A stretch of DNA of 16,430 bases, taken from contig CAZUOL010000066.1 of the NCBI GenBank assembly GCA_964621845.1, positions 1-16,430 of the forward strand. Reading direction: 5' to 3'. The DNA is from CAYRKQ01 sp964621845 (GTDB taxonomy: Bacteria > Patescibacteriota > Saccharimonadia > Saccharimonadales > UBA7683). The first letter of the stretch is position 1, and each line of letters opens with the position of its first letter. Made by a program: the position numbers and the translations under genes. This document shows, in pieces, positions 6,455-12,963 of the stretch. The notes below the pieces were generated by a model. The model was not told the DNA's origin and ran no database searches. It saw only the letters and a program-made list of their open reading frames with translations.

Positions 6455-6463
6455 ATCGTATCA
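6455..6463 (-). promoter_or_regulatory. Extended -10 promoter of the two-helix protein/glycosidase unit
   Basis: Minus-strand TGATACGAT (6463 to 6455) fits an extended -10 (TGnTATAAT, with C and G departures). Exactly six bases separate it from the ATG at 6448, placing the transcription start at or next to the start codon. No good -35 is seen. Confidence 0.45.
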
Positions 6464-6487
6464 CAGGATATCATTTGTTTTAGGCAA

Positions 6488-6516
6488 TTGCTTTTTATCT
6501 ATATTAGTGTTATAAT
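6488..6516 (+). promoter_or_regulatory. Sigma-70-like promoter giving a leaderless mRNA
   Basis: TTGCTT (6488-6493), 17-base spacer, TATAAT (6511-6516). The ATG at 6523 is 7 bases downstream of the last -10 base, where transcription normally starts; there is no room for a Shine-Dalgarno. Confidence 0.8.
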
Positions 6517-6522
6517 TATGAT

Positions 6523-7611
6523 ATGAATCGTAGTGAGTTAGCTGATACAGGCTTTAATATCGGAGATACCGTCCGTTGGCGAAACCCAAACTTTGAAACG
6601 TTAAGTGAAAGCAATGCACAACTTGTATTGGCAACAAGTTCCAATGAGGCCAAATGCGCCACTTTGGCTATCCTTGATAAGATTGGGCCGTCTGACAACG
6701 AACAGCTCAGAACCGCTATTTTGGACACCTGCGCTGCAAGCAGTGTTGATTATACCCCAGAGTTTTCGCAGCCTTATTTCAGTGAAGTTTGTAAACAGCT
6801 CAATAAACTCGGGATCGTTAACATCACTCCTGGCGATCGAGCAAAGGGCACAAAAAACATCTTTAGCGTTAACCATCTGGGTGGTCAACTGATACTGCCT
6901 TGGGAAGGGCACCTTATTTCATGGGCAACACGGAATTGCCTGAATTTAAAATCAGTTTTCGGAGAACCACGCGCCACGAAACCAGGTGAAATTCCGGGGG
7001 CAACCGCCCAAATTGCCGTGCTCGCCCTTCTCTCGAGTGGCAAAAAGGATGAAAAAGCAGTAAAAGAATTCATCCGTACCGAAATTTGCCACCCCGAAAC
7101 AAATGAAGGAGTTTTCTACAAACTATGTAAAAAGCTGACGAATCATCCTTTTATTGAGCTGAACGATGGTGGGGTTGGTATCTCAGAACGTTATAAGGCA
7201 GTTGTGGATGAGCTGCTACAGATATACCAAGGCATGATCACGCTCGACCCCGCATTTATCCGCAAAGGCCATGATCTCATATCGGCAATTGCAGATGACC
7301 CAACTCATATTGCCATGCTCTTAAAGCGAACAGAAAAAAGCTCAACGAAGGCACAAGACAAACCGGCCGACTACCAAGAATTTGTGCCACCGCTTTTAGC
7401 ACGTATTGCTGCCTCCGGCGGCGCGATTGCAATGTCTTCAATTGATCGTTCGGCCTTCCCTGAGTTAAGTGCCAGCCAGCTACAGAAATTACGCCGAACC
7501 ATACGCGTAGGAGGCCTCCCTGGTGTTCAGATAATTATCACCGAACCTCCAATTGGACACAACTCGACTGCTCATATCAAAGTTGTCGCTCAAATAACAA
7601 ATGATTTCTAA
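6523..7611 (+). CDS. Unknown protein with winged-helix-like modules
   Basis: 362 residues, soluble, no family recognised with confidence. Three segments have the look of winged-helix folds, a helical body ending in a recognition-like helix then a beta wing: about 45-118 (LAILDKIGPSDNEQLRTAIL ... FSEVCKQLNKLGIV), about 160-230 (AQIAVLALLSSG ... FYKLCKKLTNHPFIEL) and about 287-358 (VPPLLARIAASGG ... LQKLRRTIRVGGLPGVQIII). This is pattern reading only; a DNA-binding role is inference. It is a single-gene unit, divergent from the two-helix protein and convergent, with six bases between stops, with the membrane protein at 7618. Its promoter predicts a leaderless transcript. Confidence 0.7.
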   Translation: MNRSELADTGFNIGDTVRWRNPNFETLSESNAQLVLATSSNEAKCATLAILDKIGPSDNEQLRTAILDTCAASSVDYTPEFSQPYFSEVCKQLNKLGIVNITPGDRAKGTKNIFSVNHLGGQLILPWEGHLISWATRNCLNLKSVFGEPRATKPGEIPGATAQIAVLALLSSGKKDEKAVKEFIRTEICHPETNEGVFYKLCKKLTNHPFIELNDGGVGISERYKAVVDELLQIYQGMITLDPAFIRKGHDLISAIADDPTHIAMLLKRTEKSSTKAQDKPADYQEFVPPLLARIAASGGAIAMSSIDRSAFPELSASQLQKLRRTIRVGGLPGVQIIITEPPIGHNSTAHIKVVAQITNDF

Positions 7612-7617
7612 TGAATA

Positions 7618-8184
7618 TTAGGCTCTCGACCTTCTTGCAATCAAAACTATCTCGAGTAGATTAATCAATGAAAGATAGAGCGGGAACAGTATCACCGCGT
7701 AGCTGAAATCAGCCCCTGCAACAATACTTAAAAGAGGTGCAATCACACCACCCCAATAAAACAAGGGTGTCTCACTCGTTGGCTGACGCCATGTTTTTTC
7801 AAGCGTCGGCCACATAGAAACAAAATCAGCGATGACTGTTAAGTGCAGTGCAAGCAGTGCGTTCCTTGTTGTCGCCCAAACAACCAAATCAAACGCCAAA
7901 AGTGTGTAACAAAGCTTGTCGCTTTTTGATAAACCGCCAACGCCATACTTCAGCGCCAGCCCAAGCAATAGCGCCGATGATACAAACTCAGCCAGAGTCA
8001 CGACGAGCGTGTACCCCGATCCAAGATTGTGTTGTTGAATGAGCGCAAACAGAAGCAAAATAAAAAACATCAGCCGCGCAGCACGCGCTGGCTTCGCTCG
8101 ACCGGCCACAATATCAAACATGTATGGAATCGTGGTGCCCATGATGATCAAAAAAGATGTGATCGCGAACAGTTGCTGATTCAT
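7618..8184 (-). CDS. Seven-helix membrane protein, possibly PQ-loop-like
   Basis: 188 residues, nearly all hydrophobic, with about seven transmembrane segments (roughly 3-24, 36-50, 57-80, 89-106, 109-128, 140-157, 160-185). The first helix ends IPYMFDIVAGRAKPARAARLMFF, which resembles the proline-containing loop of PQ-loop/SWEET-type transporters, and seven helices would suit that family; this is weak evidence and the substrate is unknown. It starts three bases after the RNase HI stop codon (8188) with AGGT just upstream, so both are probably one mRNA. It ends six bases from the convergent gene's stop, with no terminator seen. Confidence 0.75.
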   Translation of the reverse strand: MNQQLFAITSFLIIMGTTIPYMFDIVAGRAKPARAARLMFFILLLFALIQQHNLGSGYTLVVTLAEFVSSALLLGLALKYGVGGLSKSDKLCYTLLAFDLVVWATTRNALLALHLTVIADFVSMWPTLEKTWRQPTSETPLFYWGGVIAPLLSIVAGADFSYAVILFPLYLSLINLLEIVLIARRSRA

Positions 8185-8187
8185 GCG

Positions 8188-8607
8188 CTACCTGACCAGG
8201 TGCTGTTGGCGAGCTTTGTTGGCCCATTCATCGGCTAACTCGTTGCCATCATGCCCCACATGAGCTTTTACCCAAATGAGTGTGGCATGTGACTGCTTGT
8301 ACAGGGCGCACACTTCTTTCACTAAATCGAGGTTTTTAATTTCGCCGCCCTTTTTACGCCAGCCATTGGCCTCCCAGACAATCGACCATTTTGTAATCAC
8401 GTTAATCCAAAACTCACTATCGGTGTAAATTTCACAGGGCTCCCCTGCTGCATGCTCCAGGGCTGCAATTAATGCCTGGCATTCCATCCTGATGTTAGTT
8501 GAATTGTTATCAAAACCGAGCCGTACAGGCTGAGCATTTTGAATAACTGCAAAGCCTCCCGGCCCTGGGTTCGGGCTACAGCTGCCATCGGTATGATATA
8601 TATGCAT
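8188..8607 (-). CDS. rnhA: Ribonuclease HI
   Basis: Endonuclease that cuts the RNA strand of RNA-DNA hybrids (R-loops, primers) using two metal ions. The 139-residue protein has the complete active site in order: D7 in YHTDGSC, E42 in RMECQAL, D63 in YTDSE, H116 in WVKAHVGH and D126 in NELADEWAN. The basic handle segment with NGWRKKGGEIKN (about 81-92) is present. Length is close to that of E. coli RNase HI (155). There is no N-terminal hybrid-binding domain. The ATG at 8607 lacks a Shine-Dalgarno, and an extended -10 ends 6 bases upstream, so it is probably leaderless. It heads a two-gene unit with the membrane protein. Confidence 0.96.
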   Translation of the reverse strand: MHIYHTDGSCSPNPGPGGFAVIQNAQPVRLGFDNNSTNIRMECQALIAALEHAAGEPCEIYTDSEFWINVITKWSIVWEANGWRKKGGEIKNLDLVKEVCALYKQSHATLIWVKAHVGHDGNELADEWANKARQQHLVR

Positions 8608-8613
8608 TGTTCA

Positions 8614-8622
8614 ATCATAGCA
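8614..8622 (-). promoter_or_regulatory. Extended -10 promoter of rnhA
   Basis: Minus-strand TGCTATGAT (8622 to 8614) matches TGnTATAAT with one change. Six bases (TGAACA) separate it from the rnhA ATG. No convincing -35, as is common with extended -10 promoters. Confidence 0.65.
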
Positions 8623-8679
8623 GATTATGAAAGTGCCTATGGTTTCAATTTTGTAAGGAAAGCCGTACTATTTTATCTA

Positions 8680-9342
8680 ATGCCCGCAACAAATCCTTAT
8701 GAGCACTGGCCTGAATCAAGTCAGCCTGCAAACACTCCAGAACACGGAGCCACTGGTTGGTACGATCAGTTTTTGCCACACGAATGCCGTTTTTACATCA
8801 GACTAGAGCGCTCAATAGTCTTGCACGCACTGCGAAGTAGAATTGATGAACTCAGGCCATTTATGCGCCAGCATGGTGGTAGCGCGCTTTTTAAGACCCC
8901 CCTTTCAGACGGCGAGCGCAAAACACTCATCACGACCGATGAACGTGTGGCGGGCAAAAACAACACCGCCATTATTACCAATATTGTTCGCCCACCCGTA
9001 TACGGCGAACCAAGCTTCCCTGATGGAGCCATCCTTGAAGCTGCCAACTTCTACCTACCAAGATCTGGCCGGCGATTTGCCTATGTGCACGAAACACTTA
9101 GCCGGACCCGCCAAGAAAAGGGGTTCGCCAAAACTGAATTCGCCTCTACCCTCCTCCATCGTGGTGAAAACGTTACCGTTTGGGGTGGTGCATTAGAAAA
9201 CCAACTACCACCCGCACCAGCTGGGTCACTTGAAGGTATTTCTATTTTTTCAGGTTATTATTGGCAAGCCATTGATGCACTACGTCACTGCAATGCGGTT
9301 GCTTTTGAAGAAAACGCACACCACCTACGGGTGAGTCCGTAA
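8680..9342 (+). CDS. Unknown protein, 220 residues
   Basis: No family recognised. The frame is open from 8539, but the stretch before 8680 lies over rnhA and its promoter, so the ATG at 8680 is the likely start: it gives a hydrophilic start (MPATNPYEHWPESSQP) and has TACTAT (8666-8671) 8 bases upstream as a possible -10. No Shine-Dalgarno. The protein is soluble, with many charged and aromatic residues, no signal peptide and no membrane segment. Notable strings are GWYDQFLPHECRFYIRLERS (about 26-45) and GENVTVWGGALENQLPPAPAG. It is convergent with the DUF5661-like gene, six bases between stops. Function unknown. Confidence 0.7.
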   Translation: MPATNPYEHWPESSQPANTPEHGATGWYDQFLPHECRFYIRLERSIVLHALRSRIDELRPFMRQHGGSALFKTPLSDGERKTLITTDERVAGKNNTAIITNIVRPPVYGEPSFPDGAILEAANFYLPRSGRRFAYVHETLSRTRQEKGFAKTEFASTLLHRGENVTVWGGALENQLPPAPAGSLEGISIFSGYYWQAIDALRHCNAVAFEENAHHLRVSP

Positions 9343-9348
9343 TACTCC

Positions 9349-9609
9349 CTACTGATGTGCCTCAGCTTCGGCTTCCATTTTATCGAGCCGTGTGTAGTAA
9401 TCTGGAATCTCCTTCAAATGTGCCCAGGCTATTTTACCTGTAATGTGGGGGTCGTTATTCGTCACATTTGTGGCATCTCCCCACTCGGTGCCATGTTCTA
9501 GTTCAACCTCTAGACCGCGCCGAAATTCACTGAGAATAATCTCCCCCCAGTTTACGCCAATTTCGTCGCCGATCCGTTGCGCTTCGTCCTCACTAAATGT
9601 TTTGCTCAT
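9349..9609 (-). CDS. DUF5661-like protein
   Basis: 86 residues. The pattern FSEDEAQRIGDEIGVNW (5-21), VELEHGTEWGDATNVTNND, TGKIAWAHLKEIPDYYTRL and a closing KMEAEAE is what I know of DUF5661, a small soluble protein family common in Patescibacteria and also in phage-related contexts, of unknown function. Length is typical. The start codon overlaps the stop of the upstream DUF5652-like gene by one base (TAATG), so translation is probably coupled. Confidence 0.85.
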   Translation of the reverse strand: MSKTFSEDEAQRIGDEIGVNWGEIILSEFRRGLEVELEHGTEWGDATNVTNNDPHITGKIAWAHLKEIPDYYTRLDKMEAEAEAHQ

Positions 9610-9830
9610 TATGTCTCGCTACCTTTCTTGATGGTTTTCTCTTTTTGAGAAAACACATACAGATAGAGTATGGGTAAAATCCCTACTGTGTTAAGTAGCA
9701 AAATAGCAACGTACCAACCTTTTTCTTCGCGCTGCGCAGCTCGCCACAGTGCCAGGCCCTTCCAGATAAGCTCCCATAACGCCATCACCGCGAGTAGTGC
9801 AAAATACTGATTTAATTGGCTCTCACTCAT
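9609..9830 (-). CDS. DUF5652-like small membrane protein
   Basis: 73 residues with two membrane helices (about 9-27 and 38-58). The pattern ALWELIWKGLALWRAAQ...KGWYVAILLLNTVGILPILYLYVF matches DUF5652 as I know it (W-K-x-x-ALWxAA, then NTxGILxIxY), a Patescibacteria-rich family of unknown function. The ATG at 9830 is chosen over one at 9854 because AAGGAGGT, a nearly perfect Shine-Dalgarno, lies 5 bases before it. The pairing with the next gene by a one-base overlap suggests a shared task. Confidence 0.85.
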   Translation of the reverse strand: MSESQLNQYFALLAVMALWELIWKGLALWRAAQREEKGWYVAILLLNTVGILPILYLYVFSQKEKTIKKGSET

Positions 9831-9852
9831 ATTACCTCCTTGTGCTACTTCC

Positions 9853-9861
9853 ATTGTAGCA
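9853..9861 (-). promoter_or_regulatory. Extended -10 promoter of the DUF5652/DUF5661 pair
   Basis: Minus-strand TGCTACAAT (9861 to 9853) matches TGnTATAAT with one change. Unlike the other promoters here it leaves about 17 bases of leader, which contains the AAGGAGGT ribosome binding site of the gene at 9830. Confidence 0.55.
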
Positions 9862-9887
9862 AACCGCGTCCACCCACTCGGCTGGTA

Positions 9888-10391
9888 TTAGATTTTACGG
9901 CTATCATAGGCCCAATGGAGCAAGGCCTGACGCTGGCGACGCCGACACGTTACATCACCGGGTGCACAATGAGCTTTCACCTGGCCGATGTGACGCCTGA
10001 TAGCCTTCCAGCGCTTAATTTGCCTTCTATCTTCTTCAGGTATCCTACGCCCCATAAAATAGCGGCAATACCATTGAAACCAACCTCGCGGGTCATCTTC
10101 GTAAATCCAGCCTTTTTCTTGCCATACTTTCAAGGGCTGGCTTGCCCTAATTTCAAAAAAGTTGAATGTAGCATCTGGCCCATGATCAGAAAGCTTCGCA
10201 TTGTCAAACCACTCTTTCGGAAATTCATCGTGGCAATCGTTCAAATAACTTCCGCCGAACACCCCAAGCTCCAACATTTGTTTCGGCGTCAGCTCAGGCT
10301 TAAATTCTGGATCAAACCGCTTCCCCATCGGCGCGATCAGCGCATACTGATAGCCTTCCTGAATATCATCATGAACAACAACTTTCTCCAT
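9888..10391 (-). CDS. Conserved uncharacterised protein, 167 residues
   Basis: Soluble and rich in Trp, Arg and Asp. The C-terminal two thirds carry a very recognisable string of motifs: GVFGGSYLNDC (44-54), DEFPKEWF (55-62), ASQPLKVWQEKGWI, DDPRGWFQWYCRYFMGRR, EEDRRQIKRWKAIRRH and a closing RQRQALLHWAYDSRKI. I recall this set from uncharacterised proteins scattered across bacteria and fungi; no function is known to me. The dense invariant aromatic and charged residues suggest an enzyme or nucleic-acid-binding fold, but that is inference. Predicted leaderless: TATAAT ends six bases before the ATG. Divergent from the gene at 10462. Confidence 0.82.
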   Translation of the reverse strand: MEKVVVHDDIQEGYQYALIAPMGKRFDPEFKPELTPKQMLELGVFGGSYLNDCHDEFPKEWFDNAKLSDHGPDATFNFFEIRASQPLKVWQEKGWIYEDDPRGWFQWYCRYFMGRRIPEEDRRQIKRWKAIRRHIGQVKAHCAPGDVTCRRRQRQALLHWAYDSRKI

Positions 10392-10397
10392 GCGCTC

Positions 10398-10406
10398 ATT
10401 ATAGCA
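10398..10406 (-). promoter_or_regulatory. Consensus extended -10 promoter
   Basis: Minus-strand TGCTATAAT (10406 to 10398) is a perfect extended -10. Six bases (GAGCGC) separate it from the ATG at 10391, predicting a leaderless transcript. Confidence 0.75.
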
Positions 10407-10425
10407 CTATACATCAGGCTAATGC

Positions 10426-10454
10426 TTGACTATTTTTTACTCTTATGCTAATAT
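10426..10454 (+). promoter_or_regulatory. Sigma-70-like promoter, leaderless geometry
   Basis: TTGACT (10426-10431), 17-base spacer, TAATAT (10449-10454). The ATG at 10462 is 8 bases past the -10, near the expected transcription start. It sits in a 70-base divergent region shared with the 10391 gene. Confidence 0.7.
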
Positions 10455-10461
10455 TAAACAT

Positions 10462-11592
10462 ATGTCTGATCACGAATTTGATATCGAGACACTACGCAAA
10501 CCAACCCATGAAGAAATCATTGGCTTAAGAGATGCTGCTATCGAGCTAGCTCACGACTACGTTGACCTGAAACACGAAAAAACTGGTGTTTCCATACAAT
10601 TTGTTTTCGAACCACACGAACTCCCAGGCCAACCCCACCCAACTGAATTACGCATTGAAGAACGTGTCGATGCAACGTCTGTCATCGCTTTTTGCCAAGA
10701 CCAAATCGGTGCATTTATGAGCCTCCGAATCCCAAAGGAAGGTCCAGCATCTTTACAAGATTATAATCCAGTTTTAACTCAAAACATTATTTCGCCCGAG
10801 CTTATAGTATCGCTTTCTGGTGATGATTCACCCTCATCTAAAACTGCAATCAATATTTTCAGTAACTTGAGAGCTATTATTGCAAGGATCTCCGCTGTCC
10901 GGGCAGCTGGAGTGGCCCTACATGATGACTACACCGGACCAGACGCTGAACCAAATCCTGATGGTACAGTGACTATTACAGATGATGGTTCTGAGGCATT
11001 CTTCGCTGGTTTACCAAGTAACCAGCTCGATGGAATACTCCGTTCTGATGCAGAGGTTGACGCAATTAAGAGTCTGGTGCACGAACACTTAGAACATGAT
11101 GCTGCCGCGCTTAGCACAGGACATGGTTTATTCGTACATACCTTCAAAGATGGCTCGGAAACATACATATCAAGAACGAAGGCTAAGCTGAATAGCAATG
11201 ATCCAGAGGCTCAAAGAGCACTTGATGCTGAGTACAGTGCAGGCGTACTAAGTAACGTCTCTATAGATTACGACGATGTTGATTTCGATTATAATATAGA
11301 AATTCCGTTTGGCGATGTAATTCCACAAATTACTATAGTTGATAAAAGGCTACGTAAAATCGCCATCCAAAATGCGGTCCGCAACGGTGGCGCTCCGATG
11401 GAAACCAAGCACACTAGCCCTGATGGCGTGGTGACCTTTGGTTTTGAAACGACTGACCCCGAATTTGCCGCCGCCCATGCGGTGCGTATGGCGGAGTTCA
11501 ATGCGAACGCTGCAACTGCAGGTAAAATTGAGTCAGCAATGAAGATTATCGAACTCATACGCAACAAACTAGAAGCCGAACGGGTCGCCTGA
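10462..11592 (+). CDS. Unknown acidic protein, 376 residues
   Basis: No family recognised. Soluble, acidic, no signal peptide or membrane helix. The N-terminal third mixes helices and strands (EEIIGLRDAAIELAHDYVDL; VSIQFVFEPHEL); an Ala-rich helical stretch (about 133-154) and two acidic-loop regions with DGT or DGS turns follow; the C-terminus is helical (EFNANAATAGKIESAMKIIELI). The frame is open upstream to a TTG at 10426, but that TTG is the promoter -35, so the ATG at 10462 is the credible start. Single-gene unit, convergent with the coiled-coil gene (18 bases between stops). Function unknown. Confidence 0.7.
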   Translation: MSDHEFDIETLRKPTHEEIIGLRDAAIELAHDYVDLKHEKTGVSIQFVFEPHELPGQPHPTELRIEERVDATSVIAFCQDQIGAFMSLRIPKEGPASLQDYNPVLTQNIISPELIVSLSGDDSPSSKTAINIFSNLRAIIARISAVRAAGVALHDDYTGPDAEPNPDGTVTITDDGSEAFFAGLPSNQLDGILRSDAEVDAIKSLVHEHLEHDAAALSTGHGLFVHTFKDGSETYISRTKAKLNSNDPEAQRALDAEYSAGVLSNVSIDYDDVDFDYNIEIPFGDVIPQITIVDKRLRKIAIQNAVRNGGAPMETKHTSPDGVVTFGFETTDPEFAAAHAVRMAEFNANAATAGKIESAMKIIELIRNKLEAERVA

Positions 11593-11610
11593 ATTGTACC
11601 AGGTTAGATC

Positions 11611-12897
11611 TTATAACATCTCAACGTGTTCGATACCACGTGCCGAGAGGCCATCAATTTTTATATCGGCAACTGGATACTTCGCATCAGTAATGTGCGG
11701 CTCACTCGCGTCGTCATCGTAATACAAAGGTACACCTGCTGCTACCACATGTTCTAAAGTGGTTTCACCGTTATGCGAAACCCTTCTGCCTATAGTAATA
11801 ATAGTCCCTCTGTGTATCGCGTTATCGCGGGCATACTCACTTTCGGCACTCAACAATGAATCATCGTCAACTATGAACGTTTCGTCTTTGCGAGCAAGGA
11901 GTGTTAGTTTACGACGGCAAGCAACACCCTGCTTTTTTACCTTAATGTTATAGCCACTCCTATCTTTGCCATCTACTTCATAGATTTTACGGGTACCAAG
12001 ATATATTTCTATTCTCGTTCCGGGTTCGAAATTGGCTACGCCAACCCCCTCATTTTCAAAAGCTCGTAACAACTTTTCAGCACGCACCTCGCGAGCAACT
12101 TGTTCTCGAGCCAGTTGTGCTTTTTCCTCAAGCAAAGCTTTTAGGACCTCGTCGTTAATCGCTTCAGCCACCTCTTCTTTCGTTTTAGCCGACCATTCCT
12201 CTTGTAGACTTCTACGAAGTCTCTCACGCAAGTCACGTGCCCAGCTACTATCTAGCCATTCTGCTTTCTTAGCTTGTTTATATTCATCCTCCCTGGCTGC
12301 TTCTTCGACTTCAATTTGCGCCTGAGCGTCATCCCTAACTTCTTCATTCCACCCCTGTCTTAACTCCCTTACGCAACCTTCTCTAAATTCATCTAACTGT
12401 GTAGACCCCAGTAGATCTTCGCGCATACGAGCTTTCAGGGCCTCTATTTGCTCGGGGTCTTCGAGTGCCGCCCGTACATTAGCACGCTCTTCATCCAATA
12501 CTTCTTGCTGAATTTGTGCCCGAACATCACGTTCAGCCTCTGCCCTGAGTCCATCGAATGTACCATCAGTTTCAAATAAGCTTTTCAGATCTTGGATGAT
12601 TTCTGGACCCTTTGTTGTTCTGACCTCAGCTGCCAAATCGTCGTATTTATCACGCTTGATCCCTTCAGCAAGTTCTTTTTTCAGACGAACGGTCTCTTCT
12701 GCCGTAACTTCAACGAGCGCCTGCGTCTCAGCATCTTCTCTAATAGCATTAACAACCGTTGCTTCGCCCAAGGCTTGATGTACTCTTTGAGCAACTCCCT
12801 CGGATCGCTCCCAATCATCTAGCTGAATAAGCAGCTCATCTCGCTGTGCTTCAGCAGCTAGTAACTGATCTAGTCTTTCTTGCGATAACCTCGGCAT
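11611..12897 (-). CDS. Long coiled-coil protein with C-terminal beta-rich domain
   Basis: 428 residues in two parts. Residues about 1-285 are almost entirely charged helix with many Glu, Arg, Ala and Leu in heptad-like spacing (ELLIQLDDWERSEGVAQRV, REDLLGSTQLDEFREGCVRE, EEVAEAINDEVLKALLEEKA), predicting a long coiled coil. Residues about 290-428 change character to alternating strands and turns (FEPGTRIEIYLGTRKIYEVDG, RRKLTLLARKDETFIVDDDSLL, GTIITIGRRVSHNGETTL), a compact globular domain. No signal peptide or membrane helix. The layout could suit a cytoskeletal or scaffold protein (inference). It has its own promoter (TTTACT-17-TATAAT) and no visible Shine-Dalgarno. Confidence 0.75.
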   Translation of the reverse strand: MPRLSQERLDQLLAAEAQRDELLIQLDDWERSEGVAQRVHQALGEATVVNAIREDAETQALVEVTAEETVRLKKELAEGIKRDKYDDLAAEVRTTKGPEIIQDLKSLFETDGTFDGLRAEAERDVRAQIQQEVLDEERANVRAALEDPEQIEALKARMREDLLGSTQLDEFREGCVRELRQGWNEEVRDDAQAQIEVEEAAREDEYKQAKKAEWLDSSWARDLRERLRRSLQEEWSAKTKEEVAEAINDEVLKALLEEKAQLAREQVAREVRAEKLLRAFENEGVGVANFEPGTRIEIYLGTRKIYEVDGKDRSGYNIKVKKQGVACRRKLTLLARKDETFIVDDDSLLSAESEYARDNAIHRGTIITIGRRVSHNGETTLEHVVAAGVPLYYDDDASEPHITDAKYPVADIKIDGLSARGIEHVEML

Positions 12898-12907
12898 ATT
12901 GATCTAT

Positions 12908-12936
12908 ATTATAGTACATCATTGCAATATAGTAAA
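12908..12936 (-). promoter_or_regulatory. Promoter of the coiled-coil gene
   Basis: Minus-strand TTTACT (12936 to 12931), 17-base spacer, TATAAT (12913 to 12908). Ten bases separate the -10 from the ATG at 12897, leaving a leader of about 3-4 bases with no ribosome binding site. Confidence 0.7.
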
Positions 12937-12963
12937 TACAATTTCATAGGAGTGAATAGCTTA

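Noticed and set aside
8539..8679. N-terminal extension of the 220-residue protein.
   Set aside because: It would run through the rnhA start and both divergent promoters; the sequence before 8680 has no ribosome binding site or domain.
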